Assembly (NCBI RefSeq): GCF_011617705.1
Contig: NZ_CP050154.1
Coordinates: 3,534,001-3,598,000 of the forward strand
Source of the DNA: Brevibacterium limosum
GTDB taxonomy: Bacteria > Actinomycetota > Actinomycetes > Actinomycetales > Brevibacteriaceae
DNA: 64,000 nucleotides
Direction of reading: 5' to 3'
Translations under genes and position numbers: made by a program
In this document: one piece after another, positions 8,484 to 16,951 of the stretch
How the letters are laid out: each line of letters begins with the position of its first letter
How positions within the stretch are numbered: the first letter of the stretch is position 1
Notes under the pieces: model-generated
What the model was told of the DNA's origin: nothing
Databases searched by the model: none
What the model saw: the letters and a program-made list of their open reading frames with translations, nothing else

Positions 8484-9176
8484 ATGAAGACTCTGCTTCG
8501 CACACGCACCGCCACCATCCTCTCGGCCGGCGCCATCGGCCTGTTGGCCCTCAGCGGCTGCGGAATGGATTCCGGATCCGGCAGCGACGACTCCGGCTCG
8601 GAGTCCGGCAGCTCCGAATCCCAGCCGGCTGACTCGAGCGAGTCCGAGATGCCCGACGAGTCCGGCGACGCGTCCATGGCCGATGCCGACCTCGTCGGCA
8701 AGGGCTGCTCGGCCTACGCCGAGGCGAACCCGGACGGAGCCGGATCCGTCGAGGGCATGGGCCAGGACCCAGTGGCCACTGCCGCGTCGAACAATCCGAT
8801 GCTGACGACCCTGACCAAGGCTGTCTCGGGCGAGCTCAATCCCGATGTCGACCTCGTCGACACCCTCAACGGCGACGAGTTCACGGTCATCGCCCCGGTC
8901 GACGACGCCTTCGCCGATGTGCCCAAGGACGACCTCGACGCCCTGGCCAAGGACTCGGACCAGCTGACGAAGGTGCTGACCTACCACGTCATCCCCGGTC
9001 AGCTCTCTCCCGATGAGATCGCCGGTGAGCACGAGACCGTCGAAGGTTCGAAGGTCAAGATCTCCGGTGAGGGCGAGGACATGAAGTTCGACGATGCGGG
9101 ACTGGTCTGCGGCGGAGTCAAGACTGCCAACGCCACGGTCTACATGGTCGACGCCGTGATGATGCCCAAGGACTGA
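8484..9176 (+). CDS. Fasciclin (FAS1) domain lipoprotein, MPT70/MPT83-like
   Basis: 230 residues. A type II signal peptide ends in the lipobox LALSGC (Cys29-30 region), followed by a ~45-residue Ser/Asp/Glu-rich linker and a single FAS1 domain with [14 protein letters not shown] and [11 protein letters not shown], the two hallmark blocks. It would sit on the outer face of the membrane; FAS1 domains mediate adhesion or protein contacts. Genes for SigK and its anti-sigma follow directly, the same arrangement as mpt70/mpt83-sigK-rskA in mycobacteria, so control by SigK is likely. The start has a strong Shine-Dalgarno (AAGGAGAAG) and a stable terminator follows. Confidence 0.9.
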   Translation: MKTLLRTRTATILSAGAIGLLALSGCGMDSGSGSDDSGSESGSSESQPADSSESEMPDESGDASMADADLVGKGCSAYAEANPDGAGSVEGMGQDPVATAASNNPMLTTLTKAVSGELNPDVDLVDTLNGDEFTVIAPVDDAFADVPKDDLDALAKDSDQLTKVLTYHVIPGQLSPDEIAGEHETVEGSKVKISGEGEDMKFDDAGLVCGGVKTANATVYMVDAVMMPKD

Positions 9177-9199
9177 CATCCCATACTCCTCGCAGCACC

Positions 9200-9235
9200 G
9201 GCCAGGGGCCGATATGTCGCGATCGGCCCTTGGCC
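9200..9235 (+). terminator. Rho-independent-like terminator after the fasciclin gene
   Basis: GGCCAGGGGCCGAT (9200-9213) pairs with ATCGGCCCTTGGCC (9222-9235) with one mismatch around an 8-base loop, followed by a C/T-rich run. It lies 24 bases after the lipoprotein stop and separates it from sigK. Confidence 0.75.
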
Positions 9236-9249
9236 ACCCCCTTTCTCGC

Positions 9250-9274
9250 CCATCCGATGGATATTCTGCGAAAC
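9250..9274 (+). promoter_or_regulatory. Candidate autoregulatory SigK promoter
   Basis: CCATCC (9250-9255) followed by CTGCGAAAC (9266-9274), the same two words as upstream of the fasciclin gene but three bases closer together. It lies ~35 bases before the sigK start, consistent with autoregulation, but the short spacing makes the call tentative. Confidence 0.3.
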
Positions 9275-9303
9275 GACTCCCGAGGGGATGAGAACATTGG
9301 TCA

Positions 9304-9960
9304 ATGAGCTCAGACGATCCCACGGCGATTCAAGACGGACCCCCGGGGTACCCGGCCCCATCCAGAAAGCCGGTCCCCACCTCGACCGACGACAGAACGG
9401 CCGATGCCGGACCGGTCGACCCCAGCGGTCAGCTGCTGGTGAGAATCGCAGAGGGCGACGCGGTCGCCTTCGAGCAGCTGTTCACGAACCAGTCGAGCAT
9501 CCTCATGGCCGTCATCGTGCGGATCGTCAAGAACAGAACGCTGGCCGAGGAGGTCCTCCAGGACTGCTTCACCGAAGTCTGGACGCGCTGTGCGGGCTTC
9601 GACCCCGCCCGAGGAACGGGCAGGGCGTGGCTGGTCACCCTGTGCCGCAGACGAGCCATCGACTGTGTGCGCAGCGTTCAGTCCCAGCAGGACCGTGACC
9701 TCGCCGATGGGCTGCGCACCTCCGCCGAGGCCGCGGAAGGGGTCGAACAGACCGTGATCGACCGAGCGGAGTCGGACCGGACGGTCTCCGCCTTGAAGAT
9801 CCTTCCCCAGGAGCAGAGCAGACCGATCGTCATGGCCTTCTATCAGGGTCTGACCCACACCCAGATCTCTGAGGACCTCAAGGTGCCGCTGGGTACCATC
9901 AAGTCACGGATCAGAGACGGAATGAAGAAGCTGCGAGACGAGTTGGAGGCGAGTCGATGA
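9304..9960 (+). CDS. sigK: ECF RNA polymerase sigma factor, SigK-like
   Basis: 218 residues. Region 2 is clear (FEQLFTNQSSILMAVIVRIVK, then AEEVLQDCFTEVW, the core-binding and -10 helices) and region 4 holds ILPQEQSRPIVMAFYQGLTH followed by LKVPLGTIKSRIRDGMKKLR, the -35-reading helix-turn-helix. An N-terminal ~35-residue extension is Pro-rich and of no known use. The gene overlaps the anti-sigma gene by four bases (ATGA), and a fasciclin lipoprotein lies upstream, which supports SigK rather than another ECF group. It would be held inactive by the membrane anti-sigma and released by regulated proteolysis of the latter. Confidence 0.85.
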   Translation: MSSDDPTAIQDGPPGYPAPSRKPVPTSTDDRTADAGPVDPSGQLLVRIAEGDAVAFEQLFTNQSSILMAVIVRIVKNRTLAEEVLQDCFTEVWTRCAGFDPARGTGRAWLVTLCRRRAIDCVRSVQSQQDRDLADGLRTSAEAAEGVEQTVIDRAESDRTVSALKILPQEQSRPIVMAFYQGLTHTQISEDLKVPLGTIKSRIRDGMKKLRDELEASR

Positions 9961-10871
9961 GCACCGATCGTGACTATCTGGCCGCCGGCCTGGCCTTGGG
10001 CGGGCTGACCGACGACGAACTCGCCGAGGCTCAGGTGCTGGCCGAGTCCGATGCAGACTTCCGTGCCGAGGTCGCCGCCTATGCCGACGTCATGGCCGAC
10101 GCGGCCGAGTCCGATGAACCGGTCGAGGTCAGCGCGGCGACTCGCGATGCGATCCTAGCCATCCCCTCGACACATGCGCAGCAGAGTTCGGCGGACGGGC
10201 CGCAGAACCCGACGAATCATACGCAGGCCAAGCCGATCACAGCGACCCCGGTCGCACCCGCGTCTCCGACCTCGCTGGCCGACCACCGCGAATCCCGCGC
10301 ACGCAGCGAGTCACGGGAGCACAGCACGCCCGGAGACCAGAGCGGGCACAGCGCTGGTCGTGAATGGACTGGTGGCCGCAGACCGGACCGCCGGGCCGAT
10401 ATCGGGCGTCGCTCATGGCTGCCCTATGCGGCAGCCGCGGCCGCGCTCATCGTCGCGGCCGGCTCCGGGGTGACTGTCTGGCAGCAATCGCAGCGTAAGA
10501 ACCAGCTCGAGGAGGATCTCACCACCGCGCAGCAGCAGCTCGACTATTCCACACGGCTGATGCAAGCCGATGATCTGCACACGAGCACGGCCGAGCTTCC
10601 GGAGGGAGGAACGGTCACGGTTCGATCCTCGGAGTCCGAACAGCTCATCCGGCTCAGTCCCGACGATATCGGGAAGCCTCCGGCCGGGAAGTCGATGCAG
10701 ATGTGGGTGATCGGCGATGACGGCCCCGAAAGCGCCGGACTGATGACCGGTGAGCCGGTGACGATCGCCGGCCACGAGTTCTCGGCCGACAGCGTCTTCG
10801 GCATCACCGTCGAGCCGGAGGGCGGGTCCGACCAGCCCACCACGGACCCGGTCGTGGCGATCTCCCTGTAA
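9957..10871 (+). CDS. rskA: Membrane anti-sigma factor RskA-like
   Basis: 304 residues. An N-terminal anti-sigma domain (DYLAAGLALGGLTDDELAEA, residues 6-25) is followed by a long Pro/Ser/Arg-rich linker (~70-150), one membrane segment at ~154-175 and an extracytoplasmic domain (RskA C-terminal type) with MQMWVIGDDGPESAGLM. It binds SigK in the cytoplasm; cleavage outside and inside the membrane would release it. The linker is longer than I would expect for mycobacterial RskA (~230 residues in total), so an added disordered tether is the oddity here. It is translationally coupled to sigK through an ATGA overlap. Confidence 0.85.
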   Translation: MSTDRDYLAAGLALGGLTDDELAEAQVLAESDADFRAEVAAYADVMADAAESDEPVEVSAATRDAILAIPSTHAQQSSADGPQNPTNHTQAKPITATPVAPASPTSLADHRESRARSESREHSTPGDQSGHSAGREWTGGRRPDRRADIGRRSWLPYAAAAAALIVAAGSGVTVWQQSQRKNQLEEDLTTAQQQLDYSTRLMQADDLHTSTAELPEGGTVTVRSSESEQLIRLSPDDIGKPPAGKSMQMWVIGDDGPESAGLMTGEPVTIAGHEFSADSVFGITVEPEGGSDQPTTDPVVAISL

Positions 10872-11135
10872 GGCCCGAGGTCGACTTCGACCTTTGCTGG
10901 GAGAGTCTTCCGTTCGCGGACTTCTCCTCGAGCCGCACCTGCCGGACCGAATACCGTGATAGCAAAGGGAGCCTTCCGCCTCACTTCTGGACTGGACTAC
11001 ATCGGCTCCCTCTAGGAAGGCGAAGGTCGAGTGCATCTCGATACACTGTTGGACCTGCTTGGGGTGTCGATCGTGGACTACTGGGACTGATGACTGTCCG
11101 AGTGCATACAGCGCGTATTCGCTCTCGCACCACGC
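10872..11135. other. Gene-free stretch after rskA
   Basis: Together with the hairpin that follows this is a ~400-base gap between convergent genes. I see no credible coding frame on either strand and no RNA gene; only the palindrome at 11136-11186 stands out. Confidence 0.5.
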
Positions 11136-11186
11136 CCACCACGAGTGCCGATGTCTTCATCGTGAGGACGTCGGCACTCGTGGTGG
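11136..11186. terminator. Bidirectional hairpin between rskA and the P450 gene
   Basis: Perfect 16-base inverted repeat, CCACCACGAGTGCCGA (11136-11151) and TCGGCACTCGTGGTGG (11171-11186), with a 19-base loop. It lies between convergent genes, so it could stop transcription from both sides. There is no clear T-run, and a protein-binding or transposon-end role is not excluded. Confidence 0.55.
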
Positions 11187-11274
11187 TTCGTCTCCCCTCG
11201 TCGAAGCGAGGCGTCCTATCCGTAGAGCCCCTGAACTCGGGCAGCCGAGCAGTGCAAGCTGGGCTCGCTGCGAC

Positions 11275-12462
11275 CTATCCGTGCAGGCTGAGTTCGATGA
11301 GGTCGAAGGGCCGAGTGATGTTGTTCAGTTTCCGGCTGATCTGACCGATTTCGATGCGGCGCACGTTTCTGGCCAGAGCACCGAGGATGCCGTGGACTTC
11401 GAGCTTCGCCAAGCCCTGGCCCGCGCAGGCGTGCATCCCGTGCCCGAATGCCAGATGATCGACAGGATTGCGTGCTGGATCGAACACGTCCGGCTCATCA
11501 TAGTGACGTGGGTCGTGGTTTCCTGCCCCGATGAGCAGAGCAGCCTGAGCACCGTCCGGGATCGTCACTCCCCCGATTTCGACGTCACCGACGACTCCGC
11601 GAGCGAGCATCGGAATCGGCGGCGAGATCCGCTGCACCTCGGCGAACGCGGACGGGATCAGGCTGGGATCTTCGCGGATCCGCTCGAATGCCTCGGGGTT
11701 CCGGCCGAGTTGGACGAGCGCGTTGCCCAGCGATGTGATGGTCGTATCCATGCCCGCAGCGATGTACTGGTGAATGATGAGCCCGCAGCTCTCGTGCGGG
11801 ATGTCACCGCGATCGGCTGCGGCGAAGACGGCCCGACCGATGCTGCCCTCGGCGAGGTCCTCGGCTCGAATGTGGTTGTGCGTCCAGTCAAAGAGTTCGC
11901 CGGCGATGGGGAAGCTGTCGAGAGCGCGCTGATTGAGCGGACCCTGCATGTTGAACGCAGCCTCTCCCCATCCGAGCAGCTTGTCCCGGACGCTGCCTTG
12001 GACACCGATGAGGTCCATGACAATCGAGACCGGAAATGCTCGTGCCAGGTCGGTCGCGCCGTTGAACGGTCCGGCCCCGACGAACCCGGAGACCAGCGTC
12101 TCCGCCTTCTCATCGATGCCGGCTTTCATCCCCCGCACTGCACGTGGCGACAGATTCTCCGTCAGCGCCGTCCGCAGTTTCTGATGGTCTGGCGGATCGG
12201 TCGCCAACGAGGTTCCTCGGAGGATCTCGTTCATCTTCGGATTGAAAGCAACACGCGTCGAAGAGAAGTGTGCGGGGTCGGCGAGCGCATCCCTCACCCC
12301 TTCGTAGCGAGTGACCGCCCACACTCCTGTTCCGGCAAGGTGGACGACCGGCGCCAGTTCGCGCAAGCGGTCATGGGTGGGCTGGGTATCGGCGAGGATC
12401 TCATCGGAAAACAGGTCGAGATCTTCGACTGCCGCCTCGGCGGGATGGGTATCAACGGTCAT
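11275..12462 (-). CDS. Cytochrome P450
   Basis: 395 residues, the length of soluble bacterial class I P450s. Visible: I-helix oxygen-binding motif AAGMDTT (235-241), ExxR (EVQR, 275-278) and heme motif FGHGMHACAGQG with Cys346. The distal threonine is present, so it should be an active monooxygenase; the substrate is unknown. The start at 12462 is chosen for its Shine-Dalgarno AAGGAG; the frame runs ten codons further. It follows the exporter gene by seven bases, and a 3Fe-4S ferredoxin and ferredoxin reductase 3 kb away would be natural electron donors. Confidence 0.9.
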   Translation of the reverse strand: MTVDTHPAEAAVEDLDLFSDEILADTQPTHDRLRELAPVVHLAGTGVWAVTRYEGVRDALADPAHFSSTRVAFNPKMNEILRGTSLATDPPDHQKLRTALTENLSPRAVRGMKAGIDEKAETLVSGFVGAGPFNGATDLARAFPVSIVMDLIGVQGSVRDKLLGWGEAAFNMQGPLNQRALDSFPIAGELFDWTHNHIRAEDLAEGSIGRAVFAAADRGDIPHESCGLIIHQYIAAGMDTTITSLGNALVQLGRNPEAFERIREDPSLIPSAFAEVQRISPPIPMLARGVVGDVEIGGVTIPDGAQAALLIGAGNHDPRHYDEPDVFDPARNPVDHLAFGHGMHACAGQGLAKLEVHGILGALARNVRRIEIGQISRKLNNITRPFDLIELSLHG

Positions 12463-12469
12463 GGGCTTG

Positions 12470-14203
12470 TCACTCCTTGTCAATGGATTCACGCGGGCCG
12501 GGTTTCGGCTCGCGGATCGGTTCGGTGGTCACGGCAGTGATCAGGCGCCCATCCGTGGGCTGCGCATCGGCGCCAGAGGCTTCGACCCGTTCTGCGTCAG
12601 GAATCATTTCTGCGTCTGAGTCAAGTTCGGTCTCAGGCATCGGCTCGGGTGTATGTCGCAGGAACACCAGGACGAGAAATGCAGCCGCCGCTGCGGCGAT
12701 GGCACACACGAGGAACGACGTGGAGAACCCGTTCGACAGTCCCTCGAGCGCAATGGGCGCCGCCTCTCCTCCTGGGGTGCCGGGTGGAACAGAGTTGAGG
12801 GCGTAGGGCCCACCGGCGTGGAAGATCCCTTCGGCCTGCTCTTTCAATTCTGGTTCCATTCCTGTCGCAGCCAGGGAGGTGCCGATATGAGACGCAGCGA
12901 GGGAGACAGCGATTCCGCTGACAAGCGCGGGGGCCAGCGCGAAGCCGAGATCACGCAGCAGATTCGTCGTGGCCGATGCCATTCCCGCCAGCTTGCGCGG
13001 AACGGTGTTGATCGCGATGGCCGTGACGGGGCTGAGAGTGAAAGCGAAACCGACGCCGATGACGAATGCCGGAAGCAGATAGGGACCGACGGTGGTGGCA
13101 TCGGTGCCGATGAGCGAGCCCAGGTACGCACCCAGCGCGAGGATGAATAGTCCCGCTGAGAGCAGGTACCTGTCGGGAACCCGGGTCATCAGGGCCGAAA
13201 CCACCGGAATGAGCACGAAGGCCGGACCTTGGAGCATGACGAAGACGATGCCTATGTTGATCGGATCCTGGTGCTGGACTGCTCCCAGCAGCATCGAGAA
13301 GCAGTAGCAGGCGCCGAGGAAGGCGAACATGCCGACGACGGCAACGATCGAGGCGACGGAGAACGCAGGGTTGCGGAAGAGTTCGAGCCGCAGCAGCGGG
13401 TCGCTGACGCGGCGCTGGATGACGATGAAGACTCCCAGAGAAATGATCCCGACGAGCAGAGCGATCCAGACCGATGGCGTGGCCCAGCCGCTCTCCGGCC
13501 CCTGGATGAGAGCGAAGAGAATGAGCGTAAGGCCCAGAGCAAGAGAGATCTGCCCACCCCAGTCCACCGACCGAACCTGCAGCCGGGGGGATTCGGCTGC
13601 GGCCAGACGGCTGAAGGTCGCAATCGCGACTCCGAGGACGACGACCATTCCATAGGAGAGCTGCCACATTCCGGCGGAGGCGAGGCCCCCTGCCACCACC
13701 GGCGCAATCACTGCACCGACCGACAGGCACCCGGACCAGGCTGCGATCGCGGCCGCTCTCTTCTTCAGCGTCGGAGTCACGACCGCCAGCAGAGCGAGAG
13801 AGGCCGGGTACATCGCTCCGGCACCTAGGCCGTTGATCGCCGAACCGACCCACATGAGCTGGACGGTCGGCGCCAACGTACACAGCAGCGATCCCAGCGC
13901 CAGTGTGAGCGCACCGATCGAGATGAGGCGCCTGTGGCCGAATCGATCACCGAGGAGGCCGAAGGAGAGCTCGAAGACGACGACGGGAACCATGAACGCC
14001 GACGCGATCCAGATGATCTCCGAACCATTCGTGTGGAAGGTCGATTGGAAAGTGCCGCTGAGTGCACCCGGCAGCGCATTGGCCAACTGTGCGACCAGCA
14101 CTGTCAGCCAGGTGACTGTCAGCGTGATCCTGATCTTTGCAGGACTGAGCGAAGGAGCGGGTGGGGAATGGTGAAGTGATGACGTCATTGCCGATCCATT
14201 CAT
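12470..14203 (-). CDS. MFS multidrug-type transporter (DHA2/EmrB-QacA family)
   Basis: 577 residues, about 14 membrane segments. Early motif FELSFGLLGDRFGHRRL is the MFS loop 2-3 signature. A ~75-residue acidic, Pro-rich cytoplasmic C-terminus (PMPETELDSDAEMIPDAE) follows the last segment. Family members export drugs or metabolites by proton exchange. It is the first gene of a two-gene operon with the P450, so it may export the P450 product or its toxic substrate. A LysR gene lies just upstream on the same strand. Confidence 0.88.
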   Translation of the reverse strand: MNGSAMTSSLHHSPPAPSLSPAKIRITLTVTWLTVLVAQLANALPGALSGTFQSTFHTNGSEIIWIASAFMVPVVVFELSFGLLGDRFGHRRLISIGALTLALGSLLCTLAPTVQLMWVGSAINGLGAGAMYPASLALLAVVTPTLKKRAAAIAAWSGCLSVGAVIAPVVAGGLASAGMWQLSYGMVVVLGVAIATFSRLAAAESPRLQVRSVDWGGQISLALGLTLILFALIQGPESGWATPSVWIALLVGIISLGVFIVIQRRVSDPLLRLELFRNPAFSVASIVAVVGMFAFLGACYCFSMLLGAVQHQDPINIGIVFVMLQGPAFVLIPVVSALMTRVPDRYLLSAGLFILALGAYLGSLIGTDATTVGPYLLPAFVIGVGFAFTLSPVTAIAINTVPRKLAGMASATTNLLRDLGFALAPALVSGIAVSLAASHIGTSLAATGMEPELKEQAEGIFHAGGPYALNSVPPGTPGGEAAPIALEGLSNGFSTSFLVCAIAAAAAAFLVLVFLRHTPEPMPETELDSDAEMIPDAERVEASGADAQPTDGRLITAVTTEPIREPKPGPRESIDKE

Positions 14204-14364
14204 CGAAGTGAAATGCGCTGCCCTCGTCGGCTGGTCCTCCGTTGGAGCAGCTCGACCGTGTGCGCATTTATTATGTCAATATAATGACAGCATGATTCAT
14301 ATCACGCAAGAGATCACCGCAAATGTGTTCACAAGGGGATCCCGCGCATCGCCCGACGCCTCGG

Positions 14365-15282
14365 TCAGCCCTCTCTCCCCGGCGCGCAGCTGAGCAGAAG
14401 CTCGCGGAACCATTCCTTGAAGCCGTTGTCTGCCAGCCATGGGCTCCACACCATGTCGACGCCGGGGTGACCCGTGTCGAACGGCAACGGCGCCCACGAA
14501 AGCTCGTGGTCACGGGCGATGGACCGGATCGCCTGCTCACGGTGGATCGCCACGAACGGCCCGTCCGCGACCAGCATGGCAAGCACAAGCGAGTCACCGA
14601 CCGTAGCCCTCACATCGACGTGGATGCCATGCGCTCGAAGCACATCGTAGGCAAATGACACGCGACCATTGTCGAAGACGACGTGCGGTCGGGCACCGAT
14701 GACCTCCAGGACGTTCTCGCTCGTCACCACACCGTGGGCGGCGATGACCACCCAACCGTCGTCGTAGAGCGGTTCCCGTGGATACTGCGCTTCAGTGGCC
14801 CTCGGCAGGAGAGCGACATCGACGCCCTCCGCGGTGTACATCTCCTCGGTGCTCTCCCACGAGACACGCATACGCACCCGCATAGATGGGGCCTGTTCAC
14901 GCACGGCGCGCAGCAGCCGAGCGCCCATCACGGCGATCGAGCTAGAGGTCAGAGCAATGGTGATGGTGCGCTCGTCGGTGGTCGGGTCGAACTCTCCTCC
15001 CCTGATGAGAGCCTCGGTGCGCAGCAGGATCTCGCGCAGCGGCTCTCGCATGGCCAGAGCCCGGGGAGTGAGTTCGGACCCGCCGCGCCGTCGCACCAGA
15101 ATCTCATCGTCGAGCAGACGCCTGATTCGTCGCAGCGAATGGCTCATAGCCGGCTGCGTAACGCCGACCCGATTCGCGGCGTTCGTTACGGATTCTTGCT
15201 CAATGAGCGCATCGAGCGAGACGAGGAGATTGAGGTCGAGGGACAATAATGCGTTTCTCTCTGGACCATTTTCGATGCTCAT
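14365..15282 (-). CDS. LysR-family transcriptional regulator
   Basis: 305 residues. The N-terminal winged helix-turn-helix (DLNLLVSLDALIEQESVTNA followed by AANRVGVTQPAMSHSLRRIR) is typical, with a C-terminal periplasmic-binding-like effector domain. It is transcribed away from the ferredoxin/reductase pair and towards the exporter and P450, so it may control both. A symmetric CATGATA...TATCATG element lies directly upstream in the divergent region. The effector is unknown. Confidence 0.92.
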   Translation of the reverse strand: MSIENGPERNALLSLDLNLLVSLDALIEQESVTNAANRVGVTQPAMSHSLRRIRRLLDDEILVRRRGGSELTPRALAMREPLREILLRTEALIRGGEFDPTTDERTITIALTSSSIAVMGARLLRAVREQAPSMRVRMRVSWESTEEMYTAEGVDVALLPRATEAQYPREPLYDDGWVVIAAHGVVTSENVLEVIGARPHVVFDNGRVSFAYDVLRAHGIHVDVRATVGDSLVLAMLVADGPFVAIHREQAIRSIARDHELSWAPLPFDTGHPGVDMVWSPWLADNGFKEWFRELLLSCAPGREG

Positions 15283-15287
15283 GACCT

Positions 15288-15318
15288 CATGATATTCGCC
15301 TGACTAATGCGTATCATG
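15288..15318. promoter_or_regulatory. Candidate LysR operator in the divergent region
   Basis: Perfect inverted repeat CATGATA (15288-15294) and TATCATG (15312-15318) with a 17-base spacer, starting six bases before the LysR start codon and ~100 bases before the ferredoxin gene. A looser TGAT/ATCA element (14293-14304) lies before the exporter gene. Confidence 0.5.
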
Positions 15319-15417
15319 ACCGCACTTAATTGGCATTTATACCAGGGCTCTTCGACACTGAGAATTCAGCGCCGAGGCTGATGACGCCTCGGCATCCGTT
15401 TCGACCGAGGAGGTCTT

Positions 15418-15612
15418 ATGCACATCGAACTCGACACCCCGCGGTGCGAAGGTCACGGGCTGTGCGAAGAAGCAGCGCCCGAACTCATGCATCTCGACGA
15501 CGAAGGGGACCTAGTCATCGACGTGCCCGATGTCGACGAGAACAGCGACCGAGCCGAGCGCGCCCGCGCAGCGGTGCGCGTCTGCCCCGTCGCCGCCCTG
15601 CGTCTCAACTGA
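15418..15612 (+). CDS. 3Fe-4S-type ferredoxin
   Basis: 64 residues, the size of P450-associated ferredoxins. Cysteines at CEGHGLCEEAAPE and CPVAALRL give three cluster ligands, with His/Gly in the position of a second 4Fe-4S ligand, the usual single-cluster arrangement. It would pass electrons from the reductase encoded next to a P450, most likely the one at 11275-12462. A strong Shine-Dalgarno (GAGGAGG) precedes it. Confidence 0.88.
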   Translation: MHIELDTPRCEGHGLCEEAAPELMHLDDEGDLVIDVPDVDENSDRAERARAAVRVCPVAALRLN

Positions 15613-15644
15613 CAGAGACAGACCCAGCCCCCTGAGGAGGCCCG

Positions 15645-16838
15645 ATGCCCCACTATGACTCCGTCGTCATCGTCGGCTATGGAATCGCCGGCATGACGGC
15701 CGCCGACACCTTGCGCGCGGAAGGCTTCGCCGGTCGCATCACCATCATCGGCGCAGAGCAGAGCGAACCGTATTCGCGTCCGGCGCTGTCCAAGGCGATG
15801 ATGTCCGCCGAAGCCGAGCTTGCGCCCCAGTTCCTGCCGCCGTCCGCTCATGGCGTAGACGTCCTCCTCGGCCGCCGCGCGGTCGGACTCGACCGGCAGC
15901 GCCGCCAGGTCACTCTCGACGACCGCACACGCCTCAGCTACGACGGACTCGTCATCGCCACCGGCTCCACGGCTCGGCGGTTCACCGACGACCCCCGCGA
16001 ATTCGTCGTCCGCGGAGCCGACGACGCAGCCGCCGTCCGATTACGCCTTGCACGCCGGCCGCGAGCCGTCGTCCTCGGCGGGGGCCCGCTGGGCATGGAA
16101 GTCGCCTCAGGTGCGCGCGAGCTCGGCTGTCCGGTCACCCTTGTCCAGCGCGGGCAGCCGATGGCTCGCCACCTCGGCCCATATCTCGCCGAACTCTGCC
16201 GTCGAGCCGCAGAAGAACGCGGTGTCACCTTCATCAATGACACCGTCACCGAGGTGGTCGCCCCTGACGATCCGAACGCGACCCTGACCGTGCGCCTCGC
16301 TCAGGTGCCGCCGATCTCTGCCGACATCGTCATCAGCGCCATCGGCGACCGCCCCTCCGATGGCTGGCTAGCCGAGTCCGGCCTGCTCACCGACGACCGA
16401 CTGCTCGTCGACGACTGCGGTCGCGTCTGCCCGGCAGATACTCCCCCACCCGGCCGGCAGGGCATCGAGAACATCGTCGCGGCAGGCGACATCGCCTGGC
16501 ACCCCGTCGAAGACGGGCATCGCCGCAGTCCGCTGTGGACGGCTGCGATCGAGGGGGCCAAGACCGCCGCCACGGCACTGCTGACCGGCAGGACCTCAAC
16601 TCCCCGGCCCTACTCCCCTTATTTCTGGACCGAGCAGTTCGGCCTGAATATCCGAGTCTCAGGCACCTTCCCTCTCGACGGCGAACCCGAGGTCATCGCG
16701 CACGGGCAGACCCGCGACCCGGAAGCCCTGCTGCTGCGGTGGAGCACAGACGGCACGGGATCGGCGGCGGCCGTCAACTACCGGATCCCGATCCCTCGAC
16801 TGCGCGAGGTCGCCCAGGGTAACGATCCAGCGGCCTGA
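15645..16838 (+). CDS. NAD(P)H-dependent ferredoxin reductase (FAD, rhodocoxin/putidaredoxin reductase type)
   Basis: 397 residues. FAD motif VIVGYGIAGMTAADTL at the N-terminus, the EPYSRPALSK block typical of oxygenase-coupled reductases, an NAD motif VVLGGGPLGMEVASGARELG in the middle, and IVAAGDIAWHPVE near residue 285 that closes the FAD site. It reduces the ferredoxin encoded 32 bases upstream and so feeds a P450. Strong Shine-Dalgarno (GAGGAGG). Confidence 0.88.
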   Translation: MPHYDSVVIVGYGIAGMTAADTLRAEGFAGRITIIGAEQSEPYSRPALSKAMMSAEAELAPQFLPPSAHGVDVLLGRRAVGLDRQRRQVTLDDRTRLSYDGLVIATGSTARRFTDDPREFVVRGADDAAAVRLRLARRPRAVVLGGGPLGMEVASGARELGCPVTLVQRGQPMARHLGPYLAELCRRAAEERGVTFINDTVTEVVAPDDPNATLTVRLAQVPPISADIVISAIGDRPSDGWLAESGLLTDDRLLVDDCGRVCPADTPPPGRQGIENIVAAGDIAWHPVEDGHRRSPLWTAAIEGAKTAATALLTGRTSTPRPYSPYFWTEQFGLNIRVSGTFPLDGEPEVIAHGQTRDPEALLLRWSTDGTGSAAAVNYRIPIPRLREVAQGNDPAA

Positions 16839-16951
16839 AGCCCCCGAACCCAGTATCCTGCGGCTCGCGCCTCCGAACGAAGAGGCAGCGATATGGCAGG
16901 ATGGAGAACTGTCTAGCGCCGCATTGTCACGGAGGGGAGGCATGATCGCTC

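Noticed and set aside
11059-12540. 493-codon plus frame over the P450 gene
   Set aside because: Antisense shadow; the P450 frame has all family motifs.
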